From Barnesiella sp. An55 (GTDB lineage Bacteria > Bacteroidota > Bacteroidia > Bacteroidales > Barnesiellaceae): a stretch of 64,000 nucleotides of DNA. Below, piece after piece: positions 36,102 through 43,592 of this stretch. Position numbers and translations under genes: made by a program. The stretch is from assembly GCF_002161555.1 (NCBI RefSeq), contig NZ_NFHZ01000017.1:1-64000 (forward strand), given 5' to 3'. Numbering within the stretch: position 1 is the stretch's first letter; each line of letters begins with the position of its first letter. The notes beneath the pieces are model-generated. The model worked only from the letters and a program-made list of their open reading frames with translations, was not told the DNA's origin and ran no database searches.

Positions 36102-36146
36102 AGAAAAATGAGGTTTCCTCTTTTTGTCTGAACTTGGCCATTGCCT

Positions 36147-36187
36147 CCTCTTTTACAAAAGAGTGTCTCGGCCGTTTGTAAAAGAGG
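36147..36187. repeat. Perfect 13-bp inverted repeat
   Basis: CCTCTTTTACAAA (36147-36159) and its exact complement (36175-36187) flank 15 bases. No U-tract follows on either strand. It lies upstream of both divergent transcription units, so it may be a protein-binding site or an RNA hairpin. Confidence 0.6.
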
Positions 36188-36262
36188 TTCTCGATGAAAC
36201 GCTATTTAACGGCTTGTAATGCAGAAGCTGTTGCCGTTGTGTGTGAAATTGGGAATATTTAT

Positions 36263-36270
36263 TACCTTTG
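36263..36270 (+). promoter_or_regulatory. -7 box of the lipid kinase gene
   Basis: TACCTTTG on the + strand, 118 bases before the ATG at 36389. Confidence 0.5.
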
Positions 36271-36388
36271 TCCTCGTTGCTGTAAATGCGTGTCGAGCCG
36301 ATCTGGTTGATACATGCAGTATCGCCCTTTGTGCAAGATGCTATACACGAATGATTTACAGGTGATTTTTCGAAATTAAAAAGATGCT

Positions 36389-37357
36389 ATGCCTGCACCG
36401 AAAAAAATCTTAGCCATCATAAATCCCATCTCGGGAACCAAAGATAAAGAGGATATACCCGCCTTGATCGACGAGGTGATAGACCCCGCCAAATACAGCG
36501 TGGAGACGTGTTTTACACAGTATGCCGGTCATGCCGCCGAGATGACTCGCAAAGCCGTTGCCGACGGTGTTGATATTGTGCTCTCGGTCGGGGGCGACGG
36601 AACCTGCAACGAAATAGCCCGTGAACTCATCAACACCCACACCTCGCTGGCCATTGTACCGGTAGGTTCGGGTAACGGCCTGGCCCGCCATCTGGGCATC
36701 TCGATGGAGGTGCGCAAAGCCCTCGAGATTGTCAACGACGGGGTAATTGCCGACCTCGACTACTGCACGGCCAACGGCCGTCCCTTCTTCTGTACCTGCG
36801 GCGTGGGATTCGACGCCCTGGTAAGTCTCAAGTTTGCCCAGGGGAAACGTCGGGGCAAACTGGCCTATGTAGCCAAGGCACTCACCGAATACCTCAAATA
36901 CAAGTCGGAGACCTACCAGATTGAGATGCCCGACGGTACTGTCACCGAGAAAGCCTTCCTTATAGCCTGCGGCAACGCCTCGCAATATGGCAACAACGCC
37001 TACATTGCCCCCCATGCCAGCATGCAGGATGGCAAAATCGACGTCACGGTACTCATGCCCTTTACCCCCTTCGATACCGCCGGTTTGGCTCTGTTGCTCT
37101 TTACCAAGCATATCGACCAGGATGCCAATATCAAGAGCTTCACTACCGAGTCTCTTGTAATCAAACGCGAGAAACCCGGAGCCATCCACCTCGACGGTGA
37201 GCCCATTGAAATGGGAACCCGCATCGATATCCGCTGCTTCAAAGGCGGTTTGCGTGCACTCATTCCAGCCAGTGAACCCAAGCGCTCTATTATCGAACCC
37301 TTTGCCTCGGTATTCTGGGAGTTTATCGAGACCGTCCGGCAGGAGCTGAATATCTAA
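36389..37357 (+). CDS. Diacylglycerol/lipid kinase family protein (YegS-like)
   Basis: A 322-residue lipid kinase. The catalytic glycine motif VGGDGTCNE spans 67-75, with IINPISGT at the N-terminus and PVGSGNGLARHLG (about 91-103) as the second nucleotide-binding segment. The C-terminal beta-sandwich runs from about 125 to 300 and includes IHLDGEP. The substrate could be diacylglycerol, undecaprenol or a sphingolipid base; Bacteroidales make sphingolipids, so a ceramide or sphingosine substrate is possible (inference). Single gene with a 110-base leader. Confidence 0.9.
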   Translation: MPAPKKILAIINPISGTKDKEDIPALIDEVIDPAKYSVETCFTQYAGHAAEMTRKAVADGVDIVLSVGGDGTCNEIARELINTHTSLAIVPVGSGNGLARHLGISMEVRKALEIVNDGVIADLDYCTANGRPFFCTCGVGFDALVSLKFAQGKRRGKLAYVAKALTEYLKYKSETYQIEMPDGTVTEKAFLIACGNASQYGNNAYIAPHASMQDGKIDVTVLMPFTPFDTAGLALLLFTKHIDQDANIKSFTTESLVIKREKPGAIHLDGEPIEMGTRIDIRCFKGGLRALIPASEPKRSIIEPFASVFWEFIETVRQELNI

Positions 37358-37408
37358 CCGTCAATGCTATTTTGTTGTTGTGTGATAGTTGAACTGTCGT
37401 AGATAGCG

Positions 37409-37915
37409 TTAGCCGCCCTGTCGGCGGTCGGCCAGTTCGATTACTTCGAGGTCTTTGATTTCGCCCCTGTCGAGGACAAAGCGCACCAGTGTACGTTTTT
37501 TATGGAACCCATACAGCCCGGCAGCTCCCGGGTTGATATGCAGGCATTTCAAGGTCTTGTCGTAGAGTACCTTCAAGATATGCGAGTGGCCCGAGATAAA
37601 GAGTTTGGGCGGGTGGATATAGATCTGGGGCGTTACCTCGCGGGCATATTTGCCGGGATAGCCCCCTATGTGAGTCATCCACACATCCACCCCCTCGATG
37701 GTAAACCGTTGATGCTGTGGGTAGCGCAGGCGCAATTCGTGCCCGTCGATATTACCATATACGGCCCGAAAGGGTTTTAAGGCTTCGAATCGGTCGGCCA
37801 GCTCGACTGAGCCAATGTCGCCTGCATGCCAAATCTCGTCGCACTCGGCAAAATATTTCGCGTAACGGTCGTCCCACCAGGCATGGGTGTCGGACAGCAA
37901 ACCTATCTTTACCAT
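37409..37915 (-). CDS. YfcE/MJ0936-type metallophosphoesterase
   Basis: A 168-residue calcineurin-like phosphodiesterase. All metal-binding motifs are visible: SDTH (8-11), HAGDIGS (about 30-36), YGNIDG, MTHIGGYPGK and SGHSH (about 107-111). The short, capless form matches the YfcE/MJ0936 family, whose members cleave model phosphodiesters; the natural substrate is unknown. It is convergent with the lipid kinase and divergent from tRNA-Gly. Confidence 0.93.
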   Translation of the reverse strand: MVKIGLLSDTHAWWDDRYAKYFAECDEIWHAGDIGSVELADRFEALKPFRAVYGNIDGHELRLRYPQHQRFTIEGVDVWMTHIGGYPGKYAREVTPQIYIHPPKLFISGHSHILKVLYDKTLKCLHINPGAAGLYGFHKKRTLVRFVLDRGEIKDLEVIELADRRQGG

Positions 37916-37954
37916 TTCTCATTTTCCAATTTAAGGGTAAAAGTACGGCAATAA

Positions 37955-37986
37955 TTTGTAAAGTCGAAAAAAAACAGCTACATTTG
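37955..37986 (+). promoter_or_regulatory. Promoter of tRNA-Gly
   Basis: TTTG (37955-37958), a 20-nt spacer and TACATTTG (37979-37986), 18 bases before the tRNA. Confidence 0.88.
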
Positions 37987-38003
37987 TCCCCATAGAAACA
38001 GAT

Positions 38004-38076
38004 GCGGTAGTAGCTCAGTTGGTAGAGCATCAGCTTCCCAAGCTGAGGGTCGCGAGTTCGAGCCTCGTTTGCCGCT
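38004..38076 (+). tRNA. tRNA-Gly (anticodon CCC)
   Basis: A complete cloverleaf with a 7-bp acceptor stem, D loop AGTTGGTAGA, anticodon stem TCAGC/GCTGA with loop TTCCCAA (anticodon CCC) and T loop TTCGAGC. CCA is not encoded. Promoter before it and terminator after it. Confidence 0.95.
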
Positions 38077-38083
38077 CTTCGAG

Positions 38084-38117
38084 AAGCCGGTTTGCATGCA
38101 GTAAGCCGGCTTTTTTT
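38084..38117 (+). terminator. Terminator after tRNA-Gly
   Basis: A 7-bp stem (38084-38090 with 38106-38112) leads into a run of seven T (38111-38117). Confidence 0.8.
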
Positions 38118-38162
38118 GTGCTGGTTCATATTGGAGAAGAGGGCCTTCGAGCTTTGAAGAAG

Positions 38163-38230
38163 GGGTGTAGCACAACGGATAGAACAGATGCTATCTCTCT
38201 CGCATTTAATCCTCCGTGGAATTGATATGG
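38163..38230 (+). pseudogene. tRNA-like remnant (Arg-type 5' half)
   Basis: The segment GTAGCACAACGGATAGAACA (38167-38186) reads like the D arm of a tRNA of arginine type, preceded by GGGGT as an acceptor start. The remainder keeps a weak ATGC/GCAT pairing near 38189-38204 but has no T arm (no GGTTCGAATCC), so this is not a working tRNA. It sits just after tRNA-Gly and just before the AT-rich PUL. It may be a broken tRNA or the scar of an old integration. Confidence 0.35.
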
Positions 38231-38429
38231 GCTTGTGTAATAGTCTGCTACCTGTTATAAATCGGAGACATTACATTTTTATTATATTCTTTATTATACC
38301 TTGCAGAGGAAAGATTTTCTTGATAACTTGCACTACATTTTTTTTATTATAGGAATAAAAGACTATTTTAGCACGCTTGAAATATAGAGGCACAGCTTAT
38401 TTAAAGACATAAATAGTTTGGCGATATCG
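38231..38429. other. AT-rich leader region of the PUL
   Basis: About 200 bases, visibly richer in A and T than the sequence before it. They contain no gene, tRNA or clear TAnnTTTG promoter. The composition shift begins here and lasts to the end of the PUL. Confidence 0.5.
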
Positions 38430-39002
38430 ATGGAATATATAGATAAATCAGAAGCATTGGCATCCTTTAGCGAAGTTTATCAGAAGTATAGAGGACCGTT
38501 CACAAGAATGGCTATTTCTTATGTGGGAGATAAGAGTATAGCTGAGGATTTTGTGACCGATTCATTCGTTGCTTATTGGGAGAACAGAAGCCGATTGCCT
38601 CAAGGCACCAATATACCGGCCTATATATTGGTATCGCTTAAGAATAAATGTTTGACCTATTTGACCCACCTCCGTAAAGAGCAGGAGATAATCGATTCGA
38701 TGAAAAGTCAATACCAGTGGGAACTTGATTTTCAAATAGCCTCTTTGGAGGCATGTAATCCCCAGGAGATATTTTCAGAGGAGGTATGGCGGTTGGTAAA
38801 CGAGGCTATTCGGTCGCTTCCCGATAAGACGAAAGAAATATTTTTGTTGAGTCGTATGGAAAATCTTACCAATCGTGAAATTGCCGAGCAGTTGGATATT
38901 TCGATTAAAACCGTAGAGTTTCATATAGGTCGGGCTTTGAAGGTGATGAGAGTTGCCCTGAAAGATTATTTGCCTCTTTTTTTTCTTCTTTTTGTAAAAT
39001 AA
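38430..39002 (+). CDS. ECF-type RNA polymerase sigma factor of the PUL
   Basis: A 190-residue sigma-70 family factor with region 2 (about 20-85, with YVGDKSIAEDFVTDSFVAYWENR) and region 4 (about 120-180, with LPDKTKEIFLLSRMENLTNREIAEQL then the recognition helix ISIKTVEFHIGRAL). This is the Bacteroidota glycan-utilisation ECF class. The ATG at 38430 is preferred over an in-frame TTG at 38418. Next comes a FecR anti-sigma gene 61 bases downstream, then SusC with an STN domain, so it should be released when SusC binds its glycan and then transcribe the PUL. Confidence 0.92.
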   Translation: MEYIDKSEALASFSEVYQKYRGPFTRMAISYVGDKSIAEDFVTDSFVAYWENRSRLPQGTNIPAYILVSLKNKCLTYLTHLRKEQEIIDSMKSQYQWELDFQIASLEACNPQEIFSEEVWRLVNEAIRSLPDKTKEIFLLSRMENLTNREIAEQLDISIKTVEFHIGRALKVMRVALKDYLPLFFLLFVK

Positions 39003-39063
39003 TTGGATTTTTCGTTAGGGTACATTTATACTCGTTAGTTATATATGCGTAAAGGGTAAATTT

Positions 39064-39999
39064 ATGGATAGAGATTTGCTATATCGTTTTTTCAATGGGA
39101 CCGCTTCAGAATCGGAACGGAAGGATATTAGGCAGTGGGCCGATGCAGCTCCCGAGAATATGAAAGAACTGTTGAAAGAACGTAAATTATACACGGCTAT
39201 CTTATTGACTGGTGAGCGGGAGTCTTTTGCCCTGTCTAAGGAGAAAGAGCCGGTATGGTATAAGCGTTCTTATTTTGTTCGATGGGGGCAGTATGCTGCG
39301 GTTTTTCTCTGTGCCGTGTTATTGACCTGGTTGGTTTCGAATCGGGTAGATCGTGCTTCGTCGATGATGCAAGTGGATGTCCCCCTTGGACAATATATCA
39401 ATCTGACTCTGTCGGATGGAACAAACGTATATTTGAACTCTGGAACAACATTCAAATATCCAACAGCCTTTACCGGGAAAAATCGTGAGGTGGAAATTGA
39501 TGGAGAGGGATTCTTTCGGGTAACGCATCAAAAGAACGATGTCCCTTTTATAGTTAAGACTTCGAAAGGACAGGTGAAGGTATTGGGTACCCAGTTCAAT
39601 GTAGAGGCATACAACGATAAAGATCTGTTTGAGACTTCATTACTTGAAGGGAAAGTTGAGGTGACTACGGCATCTGATAAACTTGTATTGAACCCCAGTG
39701 AAAAAGCCGTTCTTGTTGGTGGAAAATTAAAGAGAGAGACTCTTGATGACGAGAGTAGCTATAGTTGGACAAGCGGGATAATTGACTTTAACAATATTCG
39801 CTTTGATGACCTTATGAAAGAGTTTGAGAAGATTTATGGAGTTCATATTATCATTCGTAATCCGCAAATCAAGGATAATCGCTGTTTAGGAAAATTCCGG
39901 CGTATAGATGGGCTGGACTATGCATTACAAGTATTGCAGGTAGATATAGATTTTGAGTATAGTCACGATTTTGAAACACAAACCTTTTATATTAACTAA
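39064..39999 (+). CDS. FecR-type anti-sigma factor
   Basis: A 311-residue inner-membrane anti-sigma protein. Residues 1-75 are cytoplasmic and should hold the sigma factor. A membrane helix spans about 78-98 (AAVFLCAVLLTWLV). The periplasmic FecR domain follows (about 110-205, with GQYINLTLSDGTNVYLNSGT) and a C-terminal DUF4974-like domain (about 240-310, from FNNIRFDDLMKEFEKIYGV). It stands between the ECF sigma gene and the STN-bearing SusC, the standard trans-envelope signalling order. Confidence 0.93.
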   Translation: MDRDLLYRFFNGTASESERKDIRQWADAAPENMKELLKERKLYTAILLTGERESFALSKEKEPVWYKRSYFVRWGQYAAVFLCAVLLTWLVSNRVDRASSMMQVDVPLGQYINLTLSDGTNVYLNSGTTFKYPTAFTGKNREVEIDGEGFFRVTHQKNDVPFIVKTSKGQVKVLGTQFNVEAYNDKDLFETSLLEGKVEVTTASDKLVLNPSEKAVLVGGKLKRETLDDESSYSWTSGIIDFNNIRFDDLMKEFEKIYGVHIIIRNPQIKDNRCLGKFRRIDGLDYALQVLQVDIDFEYSHDFETQTFYIN

Positions 40000-40046
40000 A
40001 AACACAACACAATACCATGAGAAAGACATAGCCCAGATAAAAAGTA

Positions 40047-40083
40047 GGGAATATCGAACCGTCGCCAAACAATCGATATTCCC
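40047..40083. repeat. Perfect 11-bp inverted repeat upstream of susC
   Basis: GGGAATATCGA (40047-40057) and its complement (40073-40083) flank 15 bases in the gap between fecR and susC. It may be an RNA hairpin that reduces read-through or a protein-binding site. No T-run follows, so a simple terminator is less likely. Confidence 0.65.
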
Positions 40084-40133
40084 CTTTGGAAAATTAACAC
40101 AAGAATTGTATTAATCTTAAAACACACAAATGT

Positions 40134-43100
40134 ATGAAAAAGAAATTGATGTTGAGGAATGAACATTCCTCTAATTCAATATTATTAAGAATTATGAAAA
40201 TCACATGTACCTTATTTTTTGTGGGCATATTGCAGATTTTTGCTTTCAACGCTTATTCTCAAAATGCTCGTGTTACTATGAATCATGTCAATACACCCCT
40301 TCGGGTTATTCTTAACGATATTGAGAAGCAGACCAATTATCTGTTTGTAATTATTAACTCACAAGTCGATACACAGAAGAAATATACGGTACAAGTTAAG
40401 TCGGAACCCGTTTCTACTGTATTGAACACCTTGTTTCAAGGTGAAAATGTGGTTTATCAATTGCAGGGAAATCACATTGTACTTTCGCGTGAGGATAAAA
40501 AGCGAGAGCAGAAATCCAAACGTACAGTGACAGGGTATATAAAGGATCATTCGGGCGAACCATTGGTGGGTGCCAGTATTCTGGTAAAAGGGACTCAACA
40601 AGGTACAGTGACCGACTTGAATGGCTATTTCAGTCTCGAAGGCGAATATGACGAAAGTACCGTATTGAGTATTCGCTATGTGGGTATGGAGAGTAAGGAT
40701 GTGGCAATTGCCGATAAAAACAGTCTCGATATCACTCTCGACGATGGTGCACAACAACTGGACGATGTGGTTGTCGTGGGATATGGAACCCAAAAGAAGA
40801 TAAATTTGAGTGGAGCCGTCGAGGCCGTATCGGGAGCTGTCCTTGAAAACCGCTCGGTCAATAACGTGGGAACCATGTTGCAAGGATTGGTGCCCAACCT
40901 GAATATTAGTGTGGATGGCGGTCAGATAAATCAGACTCCGAGTTTCAATATTCGAGGCGTCACAACTATAACCAATGGTGGAGCTCCATTGATTCTTGTC
41001 GATGGAATCCCTACCGAAGAGGCCGATTTCTCGCGTATGAACAGTGCCGATATTGAGAGTATATCGGTACTTAAGGATGCCTCTTCAGCTGCTATTTATG
41101 GAGCAAGGGCCGCATTCGGTGTAATTCTGGTTACGACGAAAAAAGGAGGAAAAGACGGTAAGGTAAGGTTTACGTTCAACAACACGGTCAACGTGCGTAC
41201 TCTGGGGCGTATGCCACAGGTTGTAAAAGACCCCTATATACAGGCTTCGTATAAAGATATTATGGGAGCTCCGTGGTACGACCTTTACAGCGAAGAGGAG
41301 TTGGAGTATGCCAAGCAACGTTCGCTCGATCCTTCGTTGTCGCCGGTAATGATCGACCCGACTGATCCAAACCGATATACCTATTTGGGCGCTACCGACT
41401 GGTTTCACGAACTCTATAATAATACCGGGCTATCTCATTCACACTCCATCGGTATGTCGGGAGCTACCGAGAAAACCTCGTATTATCTGGGTGGAGAGTA
41501 TTTTGGCGAAAGCGGTATGCTTAAGTATAATACCGATCAGTACAATCGTTATAACTTGAGGAGTAATGTCAGCTATCAGGTGACCGATTGGCTTTCGATT
41601 TCAAATAATACATCGATGACTTATTATACCTATAAAGCACCCTCTTCGCTCGATTGCGGTTGGTTGTACAAAGAGATACACAATGCCAATGCCTTGACTA
41701 TTCCCAAGAATCCCGACGGAAGTTGGACCGAGAGTGGAGCCAAGTATATTGCCGGTACCGAAATGGGCGGCGAAAGCGAATATGAAGAGCTATTGGCTCA
41801 GACTCAGATTTCGTTTGATATCCAGCTTATTAAAAACATTTGGTCGGTAAAAGGAGATCTTGCTGTTAAATTTTGGAACAAGCATAAGAACTATTGGGAG
41901 TCTGATAAAGATATCGTGTATAGAGATGGGCCCGAGAGTGCACCCAAGGAATTGGGATGGAGCGATTTCGCTCGTACCGAGCATGATAATTCCCGATTTA
42001 CCCTTTTTAATGTATATACCAACTTCAACAAGAAATTTGGTAAACACGAGTTAGGCGCAACTCTTGGCTTTGAGCAGCAACTCGAAACCGCACAATACTT
42101 TACCGGTGAGCGAGATGGCCTTATCAGTAACTCGGCTCCCAGTATTGGTGTGGCATCGGGCGATAATAAAACTTTGACCGATACCCGTTACAGCTGGGCT
42201 ACGCGGAGTGGCTTTTATCGGTTGAACTATATATTTGACGATAAATATATTTTTGAAGCAAACGGCCGTTACGATGGAACTTCGCGATTCCAAAAGGACC
42301 ATCGCTTTGGATTTTTCCCTTCATTCTCGGCCGCGTGGGTAATCTCAAACGAGAATTTCTATCAAGGAATAAAAGAGGTGATGAATATGACCAAACTCAG
42401 GGCCTCTTATGGTTGGCTGGGTAATCAAAATGTGGGCTATTATGAGTATATTTCAAATATGACCTTCTATGAGTGTAACTACTTGCTCAATGGGAAAAAG
42501 CCTATTGGAGTGGGGTCGCCCGATTTGATATCCGATGACTTGACGTGGGAGAAAGTAAATACGATTGATTTCGGTTTGGATCTGGCTTTCTTGAGAAACA
42601 GACTTACATTCAGTGGCGATGTATATCGTCGAAATACCAAGGATATGCTCACTCCAGGGAAAACGCTTCCCGGTGTATTGGGTGTTGCGTCGCCTCGTCA
42701 GAATGCGGCCGACCTGAAAACCGAGGGATGGGAAATCTCGATTGGTTGGCAAGACCATTTTATGTTGGCATCCAAACCGTTCAAATATTCGGTTAAATTC
42801 AATATCTCCGATTCGTATGCCGTGATAACCAAGTTTAACAATGAGACCGGAACGCTTGACGATTATTATCCCGGATGGCGTATCGGTGATATATGGGGAT
42901 TGACGACCGAAGGTTTCTTCCAAAGTGAGGAGGATATTAAGAATCATGCCGACCAATGGGAGGTTACGGCCTATCCGGGTGACCGGCCTCTTGCTCCCGG
43001 CGATTTGAAATACAAGGATTTGAATGGCGATGGATATGTCAATAAAGGCAAATGGACAATCGATGACCATGGCGATTTTTCGATTATCGGGAACACAAGC

Positions 43101-43580
43101 GATCGCTATTGCTATGGTGCCGATATAAACGCCGAATGGAATGGCTTTGACCTTAGAATCTTGTTGCAAGGTGTAGGGAAAAAGGACTGGTATCCCAATG
43201 TGTTTACGTTCTTTGGAATTTATCGAGCTCCGTGGTCAGATGTATATACCAACAATCTTGACCACTGGACTCCCGAGAATCCCGACGGATATTTCCCCCG
43301 GTTGAAATCCTATACGGCCGAGGTCGCAGGTGATATGAGTATTGCCCAAACCCGATATTTACAGGATGCCTCTTATATGAGAATCAAGAATATCACCTTT
43401 GGATATACTTTGCCACAGTCGCTTACCCGTAAGATTAAAATCGATCAGGTGCGGTTCTATTTTAGTGGAGATAATATAGCTGAGATTACCAAACTTTGCA
43501 AGAATGTCGATCCCGAGGGGCTTGGATTGGTACATCCCATGCAACGGGTATTCTCTTTTGGCCTCAATCTTAATTTCTAA
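40134..43580 (+). CDS. SusC/RagA-type TonB-dependent glycan importer with STN domain
   Basis: An 1148-residue outer-membrane transporter. The signal peptide ends near residue 43 (NAYSQ). An STN signalling domain follows (about 46-112, from RVTMNHVNTPLRVILNDIEKQ), then a carboxypeptidase-like domain (about 128-212, TGYIKDHSGEPLVGASILVKG). The SusC signature DDVVVVGYGTQKK lies near 213-225, then the plug and barrel to the C-terminus. The STN domain means it both imports glycan and signals to the FecR/sigma pair upstream. SusD lies 12 bases downstream. Class known; substrate not readable from sequence. Confidence 0.96.
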   Translation: MKKKLMLRNEHSSNSILLRIMKITCTLFFVGILQIFAFNAYSQNARVTMNHVNTPLRVILNDIEKQTNYLFVIINSQVDTQKKYTVQVKSEPVSTVLNTLFQGENVVYQLQGNHIVLSREDKKREQKSKRTVTGYIKDHSGEPLVGASILVKGTQQGTVTDLNGYFSLEGEYDESTVLSIRYVGMESKDVAIADKNSLDITLDDGAQQLDDVVVVGYGTQKKINLSGAVEAVSGAVLENRSVNNVGTMLQGLVPNLNISVDGGQINQTPSFNIRGVTTITNGGAPLILVDGIPTEEADFSRMNSADIESISVLKDASSAAIYGARAAFGVILVTTKKGGKDGKVRFTFNNTVNVRTLGRMPQVVKDPYIQASYKDIMGAPWYDLYSEEELEYAKQRSLDPSLSPVMIDPTDPNRYTYLGATDWFHELYNNTGLSHSHSIGMSGATEKTSYYLGGEYFGESGMLKYNTDQYNRYNLRSNVSYQVTDWLSISNNTSMTYYTYKAPSSLDCGWLYKEIHNANALTIPKNPDGSWTESGAKYIAGTEMGGESEYEELLAQTQISFDIQLIKNIWSVKGDLAVKFWNKHKNYWESDKDIVYRDGPESAPKELGWSDFARTEHDNSRFTLFNVYTNFNKKFGKHELGATLGFEQQLETAQYFTGERDGLISNSAPSIGVASGDNKTLTDTRYSWATRSGFYRLNYIFDDKYIFEANGRYDGTSRFQKDHRFGFFPSFSAAWVISNENFYQGIKEVMNMTKLRASYGWLGNQNVGYYEYISNMTFYECNYLLNGKKPIGVGSPDLISDDLTWEKVNTIDFGLDLAFLRNRLTFSGDVYRRNTKDMLTPGKTLPGVLGVASPRQNAADLKTEGWEISIGWQDHFMLASKPFKYSVKFNISDSYAVITKFNNETGTLDDYYPGWRIGDIWGLTTEGFFQSEEDIKNHADQWEVTAYPGDRPLAPGDLKYKDLNGDGYVNKGKWTIDDHGDFSIIGNTSDRYCYGADINAEWNGFDLRILLQGVGKKDWYPNVFTFFGIYRAPWSDVYTNNLDHWTPENPDGYFPRLKSYTAEVAGDMSIAQTRYLQDASYMRIKNITFGYTLPQSLTRKIKIDQVRFYFSGDNIAEITKLCKNVDPEGLGLVHPMQRVFSFGLNLNF

Positions 43581-43592
43581 AACGTATGAATT

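Larger units (their letters stand above)
35940..36388. other. Intergenic region with duplicated promoter segment and inverted repeat
   Basis: The 449 bases between the DUF308 and lipid kinase genes hold no gene I can support. They contain a 16-nt direct repeat (35982-35997 and 36071-36086), each copy followed by a similar G/A-rich stretch, and a perfect 13-bp inverted repeat (36147-36159 with 36175-36187). They also contain a minus-strand promoter (36070-36101) and a + strand -7 box (36263-36270). Confidence 0.7.

Noticed and set aside
35941-36141. 66-codon minus-strand frame upstream of the DUF308 gene
   Set aside because: It spans the duplicated promoter segments and would begin upstream of the mapped promoter box; no family or signal.
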